Made by a program: the position numbers and the translations under genes. A stretch of 20,265 bases of DNA from the NCBI GenBank assembly GCA_017543025.1, contig JAFYGX010000005.1, positions 1-20,265 of the forward strand, given 5' to 3'. The notes under the pieces were generated by a model. The model saw nothing but the letters and a program-made list of their open reading frames with translations. It was not told the origin of the DNA and did not search any database. Positions 1 through 6,664 of this stretch are shown piece after piece; positions within the stretch are counted from its first letter, which is position 1, and each line of letters opens with the position of its first letter. Source of the stretch: Solobacterium sp. (GTDB lineage: Bacteria > Bacillota_I > Bacilli_A > Erysipelotrichales > Erysipelotrichaceae).

Positions 1-201
1 GTCATCTTCTTCCGTATAGGATCGCAGAGAAAACGGAAGCTCTCTGAAATCAAAGGAAGAGAGATGATATCCGTCAAATCCGAACAGTGTCTGAATTACA
101 TCAGAGAGCATTGAAAACCGCATGGATGCGGGGACGTCAATTCGTCTCCAGACAGGTGGTTTTGATCCTTTGAGTGTGATTTTGAATCGATAAGCTTTCA
201 T
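1..201 (-). CDS. pRiA4b ORF-3-like protein, N-terminal fragment (cut by window edge)
   Basis: This is the first 67 codons of a minus-strand gene that runs off the left edge. The visible protein begins MKAYRFKITLKGSKPPVWRR and continues with a segment reading VIQTLFGFDGYHLSSF. The pattern of a beta-strand, KPPVWRR, a hydrophobic helix, then aromatic-Gly-x-x-HL-x-x-F is the signature of the plasmid pRiA4b ORF-3-like family, which has no firmly established biochemical function. The ATG at 201 has a strong AAGGAG Shine-Dalgarno about 6 nt upstream. The gene lies only 27 nt downstream of the rarA stop codon on the same strand, so the two are probably co-transcribed. Family assignment rests on the N-terminus alone; the C-terminal part is not visible. 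Confidence 0.72.
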   Translation of the reverse strand, partial: MKAYRFKITLKGSKPPVWRRIDVPASMRFSMLSDVIQTLFGFDGYHLSSFDFRELPFSLRSYTEEDD

Positions 202-228
202 GCGTACTCCTTCTTTCCCAGAAACCGG

Positions 229-1605
229 TCAGTTCCGGTTTTTCTTCCGTTCATTGGCTTTCCAGGCCTCAATTGCGTTTTTATGTTCTTTTACACGCTT
301 TTCAAGTCCCTGATCACTCGGGTTGTAATAGTGTTTTCCCCGCAGAGATTCCGGCAGGCATTCCATTGCGGTGATATGCCCTTCATAATCATGGGCGTAC
401 ATGTAGTCCTTCCCGTATCCGAGCTCGTCCATCAGCTTTGTCGGAGCGTTGCGGATCTGCAGCGGAACCGGTTCGTCCAGCATATGCTGCGCATCTTCTG
501 CAGCACTTAAATAGGCGACTTCCAGGGAGTTGGACTTTGGCGCAAGCGAACAGAATACTACCGCATGCGTCAGATGGACGTTACATTCCGGCATGCCGAG
601 GTACTGACAAGCCTGATAGGCCGCGATTGCGATCTGCAGCGCACGGGAGTCTGCCATTCCGACATCTTCCGACGCAAAGCGAACCACGCGCCGTGCAACA
701 TAGAGAGGATCTTCGCCTGCCTCCAGCATGCGGGCAAGCCAGTAGACTGCCGCATCGGCATCGCTGTTGCGCATGGATTTATGAAGTGCCGAGATCAGGT
801 TGTAATGTTCTTCGCCGTTTTTGTCATAGAGAAGGGATTTGCGGGAGATGCACTGCTCCAGAATTTCCTTCGTGACGACTGCTTCCCGGATCTCGGTTTC
901 ACTGTTGACAATCACCATTTCCAGCGTGTTGAGGGCAGTGCGGGCATCGCCGTTGGCATAGGCTGCAATCATGCGGATCATTCGCTCATCGATCGTAATC
1001 TTCCAGTCACCGAATCCGTAAGGACTTTCGATTGCGCGTCTGAGCAGTGAGGCGATATCATCTTCATTCAGCGCATTCAGTACAAACACCTTGCAGCGGG
1101 AAAGAAGCGCGGAGTTGATCTCAAATGAGGGGTTCTCGGTAGTAGCTCCGATCAGGATGATCGAACCGCGCTCGACGTAGGGCAGAAAGGCGTCCTGCTG
1201 TGCTTTGTTGAAGCGATGGATCTCATCCACAAAGAGAATTGTCTTCGCACCGAGTGACCGGTTTTCTTCTGCCTGATTCATGACTTCACGGATTTCCTTG
1301 ATACCGGAAGTCACAGCCGAAAAGTTAATGAAACGGGATGAAGTCGCTTCTGCGATGATATGTGCAAGGGTTGTTTTTCCGACACCGGGAGGCCCCCAGA
1401 AGATCATCGACTGCACATCATCCCGGTCGATCATCCTGCGAAGTACTTTTCCTTCTGCGATCAGATGTTTCTGACCGCAGTAATCATCCAGTGTCTTCGG
1501 CCGCATGCGGTCTGCCAGCGGGGTGGTCTCCGTGCGGTTGTCAAATAATGATTCATTCATGGCTTTATTATATCGGATTGCGGCAGAATACTGAGAACTG
1601 AGCAA
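229..1605 (-). CDS. rarA: Replication-associated recombination protein A, AAA+ ATPase (RarA/MgsA)
   Basis: RarA is a cytoplasmic AAA+ ATPase of the clamp-loader clade that acts at stalled replication forks. The sequence shows PLADRMRPKTLDDYCGQKHL near residues 30-48, a Walker A GPPGVGKTT at about 71-79, a Walker B ILFVDEIHRF (about 122-131), sensor 1 GATTENPSF, and an arginine-finger region LLSRC. The C-terminal half carries the family-specific EDPLYVARRVVRFASEDVGMAD and the closing GLEKRVKEHKN. Its 458 residues are slightly longer than the usual 420-450. The TTG at 1605 is preferred because GGAGG at 1617-1613 sits 7 nt upstream. The internal ATG at 1560, where RarA homology begins (MNESLFDNRTETTPLADRMRP), has no Shine-Dalgarno. 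The gene lies 54 nt downstream of the diguanylate cyclase and 27 nt upstream of the pRiA4b-like gene. Confidence 0.95.
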   Translation of the reverse strand: MLSSQYSAAIRYNKAMNESLFDNRTETTPLADRMRPKTLDDYCGQKHLIAEGKVLRRMIDRDDVQSMIFWGPPGVGKTTLAHIIAEATSSRFINFSAVTSGIKEIREVMNQAEENRSLGAKTILFVDEIHRFNKAQQDAFLPYVERGSIILIGATTENPSFEINSALLSRCKVFVLNALNEDDIASLLRRAIESPYGFGDWKITIDERMIRMIAAYANGDARTALNTLEMVIVNSETEIREAVVTKEILEQCISRKSLLYDKNGEEHYNLISALHKSMRNSDADAAVYWLARMLEAGEDPLYVARRVVRFASEDVGMADSRALQIAIAAYQACQYLGMPECNVHLTHAVVFCSLAPKSNSLEVAYLSAAEDAQHMLDEPVPLQIRNAPTKLMDELGYGKDYMYAHDYEGHITAMECLPESLRGKHYYNPSDQGLEKRVKEHKNAIEAWKANERKKNRN

Positions 1606-1612
1606 TCATGAA

Positions 1613-1617
1613 CCTCC
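1613..1617 (-). promoter_or_regulatory. Ribosome binding site that decides the rarA start
   Basis: GGAGG lies 7 nt before the TTG at 1605 and only 3 nt before an out-of-frame ATG at 1609. The ATG would open a 13-codon reading frame that ends at a TAA just upstream of the internal rarA ATG at 1560. Spacing favours the TTG. Confidence 0.6.
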
Positions 1618-1659
1618 GAATCTGATCCGGAAGGTCAGGCGTGGTACGCGGCGGGTTCA

Positions 1660-2802
1660 TCAGTTCTGTTTTTCTCTGTACATTTTCTCGTCTGCTTTTC
1701 GGATTGCTGTTTCAAGAGACTCGCCCTGTCCGGAAACAGCGGTTCCGATACTGATCTCTGTTTTCCATTCTGTATTTGCCGCAGCGTTGAGCTCCATGAG
1801 ATTCTGCCGGGTCGATTCCGCAAGCTTCTGCACCTGTTCCGGTGAATCTGTTTTTGCGAGCAGAATGAATTCATCTCCTCCATACCGGGCAATACAGACC
1901 GGAAGTCTGGATCTGCGTGCGGTTTTCCGCAATGCTTCGCTGATTCGCAGAAGTGCTTCATCTCCGGCCAGATGTCCGTAGGTATCATTGATCTGTTTGA
2001 AATGATCGGCATCGATCATCAGTACCGCAAGCCCGGAGGAAGCTTCCTTCATCCATGAATGATACCGGTGTTCCAGCTGCTTGCGGTTATTCAGATGGGT
2101 CAAAGGATCAATTGAAATCATATTTTCCAGCCAGTTGAGATACAGAATCAGTGTTTCCACTGACAGCACGGCACAGGCTAACGGGAGCTTGGGAAACAGA
2201 AACTGCAGGATGCCGGCAATACCGGGAAAGAGCGGAAAGAGAATGAATGATACAAGCTGATTCCGCCGGGACAGATCGGTTTCATTCTGCCATTGGCGAA
2301 ATGCACGGACACTGGCAGCCGCAACATAAACATATGCAAGCAGATACTGCAGCAGAAACAGCGGGCCGCGATGATAGATACAGGCAGAATCGACGGAAAA
2401 GAGAAAGCCGCTGAACAGATTGGCGACTTCGAGAATGGCTGAAACGGCGACCAGAAGAGCAGACAGAATCATTGTCTTCGGTGAGCGGGAAAATCCGGTA
2501 TCCCGCATCCGTTCAAAGTAGAGAAACCAGAAATAGCACATCAGCACAGTCGTAAAGAAATAGACGGCTTTGGCAGCTGTAAGACCGGTCACAGAACGCG
2601 GCAGCAGGGCGGACTGAATCAGTACGCATACGGTATCGGAAAGAAAAAAAAGGGTCATGGAATCCGTGGCCGCAATAAAAAGCTGCTGTGAGGTCATCTT
2701 TGTAATGCCGGATGACCGGATGCGGACCACAAGCAGTAAAACCACAGAAATCAGATTGACTTCCAGATATAAAATTCCATACAGAGCATCCGGCTGAAGC
2801 AT
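1660..2802 (-). CDS. Membrane-bound diguanylate cyclase (GGDEF domain)
   Basis: This predicted diguanylate cyclase makes c-di-GMP from two GTP. The N-terminal ~225 residues form several hydrophobic segments (about 6 transmembrane helices) with no recognised ligand domain. The GGDEF domain follows from about residue 232 (counting from the ATG at 2811): DPLTHLNNR, metal/base motif MIDADHFKQINDTYGH (265-280), and an intact RYGGDEF with GGDEF at 311-315. The product-inhibition I-site (RxxD, five residues before GGDEF) reads RLPV, so feedback inhibition is probably lost. The ATG at 2811 directly abuts the AGAAGG ribosome site, whereas the ATG at 2802 has a 9-nt spacing, so I use 2802 (380 aa); a 383-aa product from 2811 is the alternative. 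It is separated from the upstream operon by a terminator and probably has its own promoter. Confidence 0.92.
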   Translation of the reverse strand: MLQPDALYGILYLEVNLISVVLLLVVRIRSSGITKMTSQQLFIAATDSMTLFFLSDTVCVLIQSALLPRSVTGLTAAKAVYFFTTVLMCYFWFLYFERMRDTGFSRSPKTMILSALLVAVSAILEVANLFSGFLFSVDSACIYHRGPLFLLQYLLAYVYVAAASVRAFRQWQNETDLSRRNQLVSFILFPLFPGIAGILQFLFPKLPLACAVLSVETLILYLNWLENMISIDPLTHLNNRKQLEHRYHSWMKEASSGLAVLMIDADHFKQINDTYGHLAGDEALLRISEALRKTARRSRLPVCIARYGGDEFILLAKTDSPEQVQKLAESTRQNLMELNAAANTEWKTEISIGTAVSGQGESLETAIRKADEKMYREKQN

Positions 2803-2813
2803 ATTGGTCATCC

Positions 2814-2837
2814 TTCTCTGTATATCCTAACAGAGAA
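2814..2837 (-). repeat. Inverted repeat overlapping the diguanylate cyclase ribosome site
   Basis: TTCTCTGT (2814-2821) and ACAGAGAA (2830-2837) form a perfect 8-bp inverted repeat with an 8-nt spacer. In the minus-strand transcript the second arm overlaps the AGAAGG Shine-Dalgarno of the GGDEF gene. Folding could hide the ribosome site, or the DNA palindrome could be an operator. The repeat is seen directly; its role is inference. Confidence 0.5.
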
Positions 2838-2874
2838 AGAGGGGATCGGAAACCCGAAGCGGAAGAAGGAACAT

Positions 2875-2900
2875 AAAAAAACCGATGCATGAAGCACCGG
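2875..2900 (-). terminator. Rho-independent terminator of the glycosylation operon
   Basis: On the minus strand CCGGTGC, a 5-nt loop and GCATCGG form a 7-bp stem with one G-U pair, followed by seven U (2881-2875). It begins 8 nt after the stop codon of the membrane glycosyltransferase gene, so it closes the operon that starts near 6547. Confidence 0.85.
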
Positions 2901-2907
2901 CGGAACA

Positions 2908-4074
2908 TCAGGCAGAGTGCACTTCCTCTTTGCGCTTCAGAGAGCGGATAAAGAATACAATGCATACGACATAGGCAAGGAAATAGAACAGCGCCATCAC
3001 CTGCATGTTCATGTTCTGATAATGGGCGAAATAGACACAGGCGCTGGTAATGGCCGGGACAATTGCCCAGGGGGCATACTTTCGATTCGCAAAGCACAGC
3101 AGAATCAGCAGGATGTCCGCAAGATAACCGTAGCGCTCATGCATATCCGGAAGAAACAGCACACAGGTCCAGCTGGTCAGCGCTGCGATTGTGAGAATCA
3201 TCTTCGGATCATGCATATCGATATCCTTCTTCATCGAAAGATAAAGCAGACAGCCAAGAACAGCCACTGTAAACAGAATGGCGAATTTATAGAACAGATT
3301 GAATTCCGTCAGACCGATCAGTGTCCAGAACGACGGGAAGCCAAGCGACATATCGTGGTACTGGTATACCTGGAAGAAATACATGCCGAAGCAGTCGGCA
3401 AGAGGCCGGCTGGCAATATATGCAGGAATGCACATTGCCATCAGGGTCAGCGGAATCAGCAGAAAGCTGAATACACTGAAGCGTTTTCCGCACACATAGG
3501 CAAATACGAATACCGGCAGAATGAAGACGAACTGAAGCTTGAAGGAAAATGCAATGCCAAGACAGAGAAAGCAGGGGAGAATCTTATCCTTCATCAGAAA
3601 TGCAAGACCGAGCAGGACAAATGAGGTCCACATTGCATCACACTGGCCGAGATATGCAGAGTTGAATACGACTTCGGGAAGGAACAGCAGTGAAATGCAT
3701 GCGCCGTTGGCAAGCCCTTTGTTTCCGGTGGCCTTCCGGATGAGATGCCGGCCGGTAAATGCCATGAGATAGTCGAAGCAGCAGGCAAGCAGCTTGTATT
3801 TGTACATTGCATTCATCGGGATCAGCGTCATGATCCATACAAGAATCTGAAACGGAATATTATAATCGCCGACCTGTTCCTTCAGACCGGAAAATCCGGA
3901 TGCCGAGAAGGTGTCGTGCCAGGGGATGAAGTAATCGCGCATGTCCCCTCCGAGCATATCTTTGCCATAGAAGCGGATTGCCGCCGCAAGAATTGCCATG
4001 AGGATGAGAAACAGCGTATCAAGATGTTCCCTGATCCAGGCCAGAAGTTTTTCTTCAAACGGGAGTGCCTTCAT
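2908..4074 (-). CDS. Multi-span GT-C-type membrane glycosyltransferase (predicted)
   Basis: This hydrophobic protein of about 388 residues has roughly 10 transmembrane segments. It carries motifs seen in GT-C/ALG6-PMT-like lipid-linked sugar transferases: GGDMRDYFIPWHDTF in the first external loop (aspartates near 47 and 50, counting from the ATG at 4083), GQCDAMW near 146-152, FKLQ near 181-184, and LPDMHERY near 311-318. Such enzymes use polyprenyl-phosphate sugars on the outer face of the membrane; substrate and acceptor here are unknown. The ATG at 4074 overlaps the upstream stop codon as ATGA and lies 10 nt from AGGGGG. The ATG at 4083 is only 1 nt from that site, so 4074 is preferred. 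It is the last gene of the operon and would be the natural acceptor-side partner of the GT2 enzyme at 5585-6547. Confidence 0.8.
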   Translation of the reverse strand: MKALPFEEKLLAWIREHLDTLFLILMAILAAAIRFYGKDMLGGDMRDYFIPWHDTFSASGFSGLKEQVGDYNIPFQILVWIMTLIPMNAMYKYKLLACCFDYLMAFTGRHLIRKATGNKGLANGACISLLFLPEVVFNSAYLGQCDAMWTSFVLLGLAFLMKDKILPCFLCLGIAFSFKLQFVFILPVFVFAYVCGKRFSVFSFLLIPLTLMAMCIPAYIASRPLADCFGMYFFQVYQYHDMSLGFPSFWTLIGLTEFNLFYKFAILFTVAVLGCLLYLSMKKDIDMHDPKMILTIAALTSWTCVLFLPDMHERYGYLADILLILLCFANRKYAPWAIVPAITSACVYFAHYQNMNMQVMALFYFLAYVVCIVFFIRSLKRKEEVHSA

Positions 4075-4499
4075 TCCCTGCATTCCCCCTGTTCTGTTCC
4101 GTTGACGATCCGAACATATTCATCATAATCACGGATGTATTCGCTTCCGTCATAGTGCGTATCGGAAAGGCAGAGAATCACCGAATTCTTCGAGAAGTTG
4201 TACATCTCTTTCCAGATCATTGCCGGAAGATAAACGCCCATCCGCGGTTTATTGAGATGAACGATTTCTTCGTTTCCTTTTCCGTCTCTGATCCGGATAT
4301 CGCTGGAGCCGCTGACATTGATCAGTACAAACTGTGAATGCCGGTTGGCATGCTGACCGCGGACCATGGAATCATCGGTGCCGTACAGATAGAATACACG
4401 CCGGATCTCAAACGGAATATCCTGGTTTCCTTCGATTGCGACAAGGTTGCCCCGTTCATCGCCGAGTTCATGAAATTCAAGAAGTCTGTAATATGACAT
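4071..4499 (-). CDS. FdtA/WxcM-like cupin, probable dTDP-4-oxo-6-deoxyhexose 3,4-ketoisomerase
   Basis: This 142-residue protein starts MSYYRLLEFHELGDERGNL. It contains the cupin signature VRGQHANRHSQFVLINVSGSS (about 46-66), then RMGVYLPAMIWKEMYNF and VILCLSDTHYDGSEYIRDYDEY. These match the FdtA/QdtA/WxcM C-terminal family, which moves the keto group of dTDP-4-oxo-6-deoxyglucose from C4 to C3. The next gene upstream, a DegT aminotransferase, would aminate that C3 keto group, which strongly supports the role. The canonical HAH is HAN here (H50, N52), so the exact product or even the activity may differ. The start at 4499 has GGAG 10 nt upstream and lies 7 nt after the aminotransferase stop. 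A longer in-frame extension to 4613 only reads the aminotransferase tail out of frame and is rejected. Confidence 0.85.
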   Translation of the reverse strand: MSYYRLLEFHELGDERGNLVAIEGNQDIPFEIRRVFYLYGTDDSMVRGQHANRHSQFVLINVSGSSDIRIRDGKGNEEIVHLNKPRMGVYLPAMIWKEMYNFSKNSVILCLSDTHYDGSEYIRDYDEYVRIVNGTEQGECRE

Positions 4500-4506
4500 A
4501 TCGTGT

Positions 4507-5604
4507 TTACTCCGAAAAGCGGTTGATCGCTTCAATGACAGCAGTCTGTTCTTCTTCCAGCATGCCGTTGAACATCGGAAGGGAAAGAACTTCATCTGCC
4601 GCCTGCTCTGCAAGCGGGAAACTTCCCGCAGAATAACCGAGAGAACGGTATGCTTCTGAGCGATGCGGCGGAATCGGATAATGGATCATCGTACCGATTC
4701 CCTCTTCCTGCAGCGCATTCCTGAGCGCATCCCGTTCTGATGTGTGAATCACATACTGGTGATAGATGTGTGTGGAACCCGGCCGGATCAGCGGTTTGCG
4801 GATCAGCGGGTTTGAGATCTCTCTGTCATAGCGTGCCGCAAGCCTGACGCGCTCTTCATTGAGTTCGTCAAGATGGCTGAGCTTAACCCTCAGTAATCCT
4901 GCCTGCAGCTCATCGAGGCGGCTGTTAACGCCGGCCACTTCATTATGATAATGTATGCGGCTGCCATAGTTCCGGTACATACGCACAAAATCTGCGAGAT
5001 CCTTCCGGCCGGTGACGATTGCACCGGCGTCTCCGAAGGCTCCGAGATTTTTGGTCGGGTAGAAGCTGAAGCAGGAAATATCGCCGAAGGTTCCGCAGGC
5101 CTGATTGTGCCAGCGTGTTCCGTGACTCTGCGCGCAGTCTTCCACAACATAAAGCTGATGCGCATCCGCAATCTCACGGATCCGGGTCATATCACAGGAC
5201 TGACCGTACAGATGAACCGCAAGAATTGCTTTTGTCCGGGGCGTAATCTTTGTTTCAATCTGTTCTGCATCCAGATTGTCATATACATCCGGTTCCGCAA
5301 AGACCGGGGTTGCCCGGTTTGCCGTGATGCCGAGCACGCAGGCAATATATGCGTTGGCACAGACAATGACTTCATCGCCTTCACCGATATTCAGTGCGCG
5401 GAAGGCAATCGTCAGAGCGTCCAGTCCGCTGGCAAGGCCCACGCAGTATTCTGCGCCAAGCCAGGAAGCGAATTCTTCTTCAAAGGAAGAAAGCTCGTGC
5501 CCGAGGATATACCATCCGCTTCGGAGAACTTCCAGGGCTTTGGCTTCATATTCGGCAGCGTGCAGATCATACTGCCGTTTCAGATCATTCGCCGGAATCT
5601 TCAT
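4507..5604 (-). CDS. DegT/DnrJ/EryC1/StrS-family PLP sugar aminotransferase
   Basis: This 365-residue enzyme transfers an amino group to a nucleotide-linked keto sugar, using pyridoxal phosphate. Visible features are the N-terminal IPANDLKRQY, the GLASGLDAL cofactor-phosphate loop (about 56-64), VVEDCAQSHG with D156, the Schiff-base lysine K185 in SFYPTKNLGAFGDAGA, and the substrate/dimer segment RNYGSRIHYHNEVAGVNSRLDELQA. Length is typical of the family. Next to the FdtA-like gene it fits a 3-aminotransferase (FdtB/QdtB type) giving dTDP-3-amino-3,6-dideoxyhexose. Substrate specificity is inferred from context. The start overlaps the GT2 gene by 20 nt and has AAGGAG 7 nt upstream, inside that gene's 3' end, so translation is probably coupled. 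Confidence 0.93.
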   Translation of the reverse strand: MKIPANDLKRQYDLHAAEYEAKALEVLRSGWYILGHELSSFEEEFASWLGAEYCVGLASGLDALTIAFRALNIGEGDEVIVCANAYIACVLGITANRATPVFAEPDVYDNLDAEQIETKITPRTKAILAVHLYGQSCDMTRIREIADAHQLYVVEDCAQSHGTRWHNQACGTFGDISCFSFYPTKNLGAFGDAGAIVTGRKDLADFVRMYRNYGSRIHYHNEVAGVNSRLDELQAGLLRVKLSHLDELNEERVRLAARYDREISNPLIRKPLIRPGSTHIYHQYVIHTSERDALRNALQEEGIGTMIHYPIPPHRSEAYRSLGYSAGSFPLAEQAADEVLSLPMFNGMLEEEQTAVIEAINRFSE

Positions 5605-6547
5605 TCATAAACTCCTTTTCGATTACATACAGAGGGCGTTTTCTGCTTTCGTCCAGGTTGCGCCAGATATATTCACCGATCACTCCCAGCATGATCATCT
5701 GAAATCCGGACAGCAGCAGAATCGCGACCATCAGGGATGTCCAGCCCGGCATGATGCTGTGGCCGATCCGGTCGATGATGAAATAGATTGCCGAGAAAAA
5801 ACCGATCAGGCTGACCAGAAGCCCACAGCCGGTGATAAAGCGGATCGGATGATGCGAGAATACGATAAACGTGTCGATAAACAGATCGATGCGTTTTGCG
5901 TAGGTCCACATCGAAGTTCCTTTTTCCCGTTCCTTCCGGGTATATTCGATCATGACCGGATGATATCCAAGCCAGATCAGCTGCAGATAGATGCTGGAGT
6001 TTTTCTCCTGCATCGCAACAAGTTCAGCTGCGACCCGTCTGTCGATCAGAAAAAAATCAAATCCGCGCTTCGGATAGTCTCTGACGACCCAGCGCCGCAC
6101 CAGTTTATAGTAGGTATCCGCAAACCAGTTTTTCAGAGCGGACTCTTCCCGCCCGCTTCGTACTGCCAGCGTAACCGGATTTCCGTTTTCCCAGGATCCG
6201 ATCATCTGCGGAATCAGAGAAGGCGGGTCCTGCAGATCTGCGCTGATGACCACCACCGCATCTCCCTTTGCCCGGCTCATTCCGGCAACAATTGCCCGGA
6301 ATTCCCCGAAATTGCGTGAAAGCTTTACAACCTTCACACGGGGATCCTGCCGATGCAGGGAAAGTGCTTTTGCGAGTGTATGATCTTCCGAGCCGTCGTC
6401 GACAAGAATCCATTCAAACGAAAGGTCTTTCCGGACATCAAATACAGAGGAACAGATCTCGGCATAGGTCTCATCCAGATTCATTTCATTGAAGTAACAG
6501 GGCGTTACAATCGATATCATTGGTGTTTTTTTATTGTCAGCTGTCAT
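5585..6547 (-). CDS. GT2 family polyprenyl-phosphate glycosyltransferase with two C-terminal membrane helices
   Basis: This 320-residue protein is of the GtrB/DPM1-like class, which loads a sugar from a nucleotide donor onto undecaprenyl phosphate at the inner face of the membrane. The catalytic GT-A domain opens with ISIVTPCYFNE and carries DDGSED (50-55), KLSRNFGEFRAIVAGM, and SADLQDPP (102-109, the DxxD metal motif). GTSMWTYAKRIDLFIDTF leads into two transmembrane segments at about 235-257 and 268-295, then the family-typical GEYIWRNLDESRKRP. It is first in the operon and overlaps the aminotransferase by 20 nt. The ATG at 6547 follows GGGGA at suitable spacing. It probably works with the GT-C-like protein at 2908-4074. 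Confidence 0.92.
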   Translation of the reverse strand: MTADNKKTPMISIVTPCYFNEMNLDETYAEICSSVFDVRKDLSFEWILVDDGSEDHTLAKALSLHRQDPRVKVVKLSRNFGEFRAIVAGMSRAKGDAVVVISADLQDPPSLIPQMIGSWENGNPVTLAVRSGREESALKNWFADTYYKLVRRWVVRDYPKRGFDFFLIDRRVAAELVAMQEKNSSIYLQLIWLGYHPVMIEYTRKEREKGTSMWTYAKRIDLFIDTFIVFSHHPIRFITGCGLLVSLIGFFSAIYFIIDRIGHSIMPGWTSLMVAILLLSGFQMIMLGVIGEYIWRNLDESRKRPLYVIEKEFMNEDSGE

Positions 6548-6569
6548 TTGAATCCCCGCTTTCCTGTCA

Positions 6570-6575
6570 ATTATA
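6570..6575 (-). promoter_or_regulatory. Candidate -10 box for the glycosylation operon
   Basis: A perfect TATAAT on the minus strand lies 22 nt before the GT2 start codon. I find no good -35 at 16-18 nt, so this is only a partial promoter match. If real, the leader is very short. Confidence 0.3.
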
Positions 6576-6664
6576 TATGAATTCCCGTATGTGATGCCTC
6601 CACAATCTCAGGCGTGTCTGATCAGAAGCAGCACAATCTGCCATTCGCATTGCCGGAGCATGTT

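Noticed and set aside
222..242. CCGG hairpin at the rarA stop as a terminator
   Set aside because: On the minus strand no T run follows; the T run is on the plus side, where no gene ends. The pRiA4b-like gene is probably co-transcribed.
2513..3097. Minus-strand open frame of 194 codons across the diguanylate cyclase and GT-C genes
   Set aside because: It runs through the terminator at 2875-2900 and overlaps two well-supported genes in another frame.
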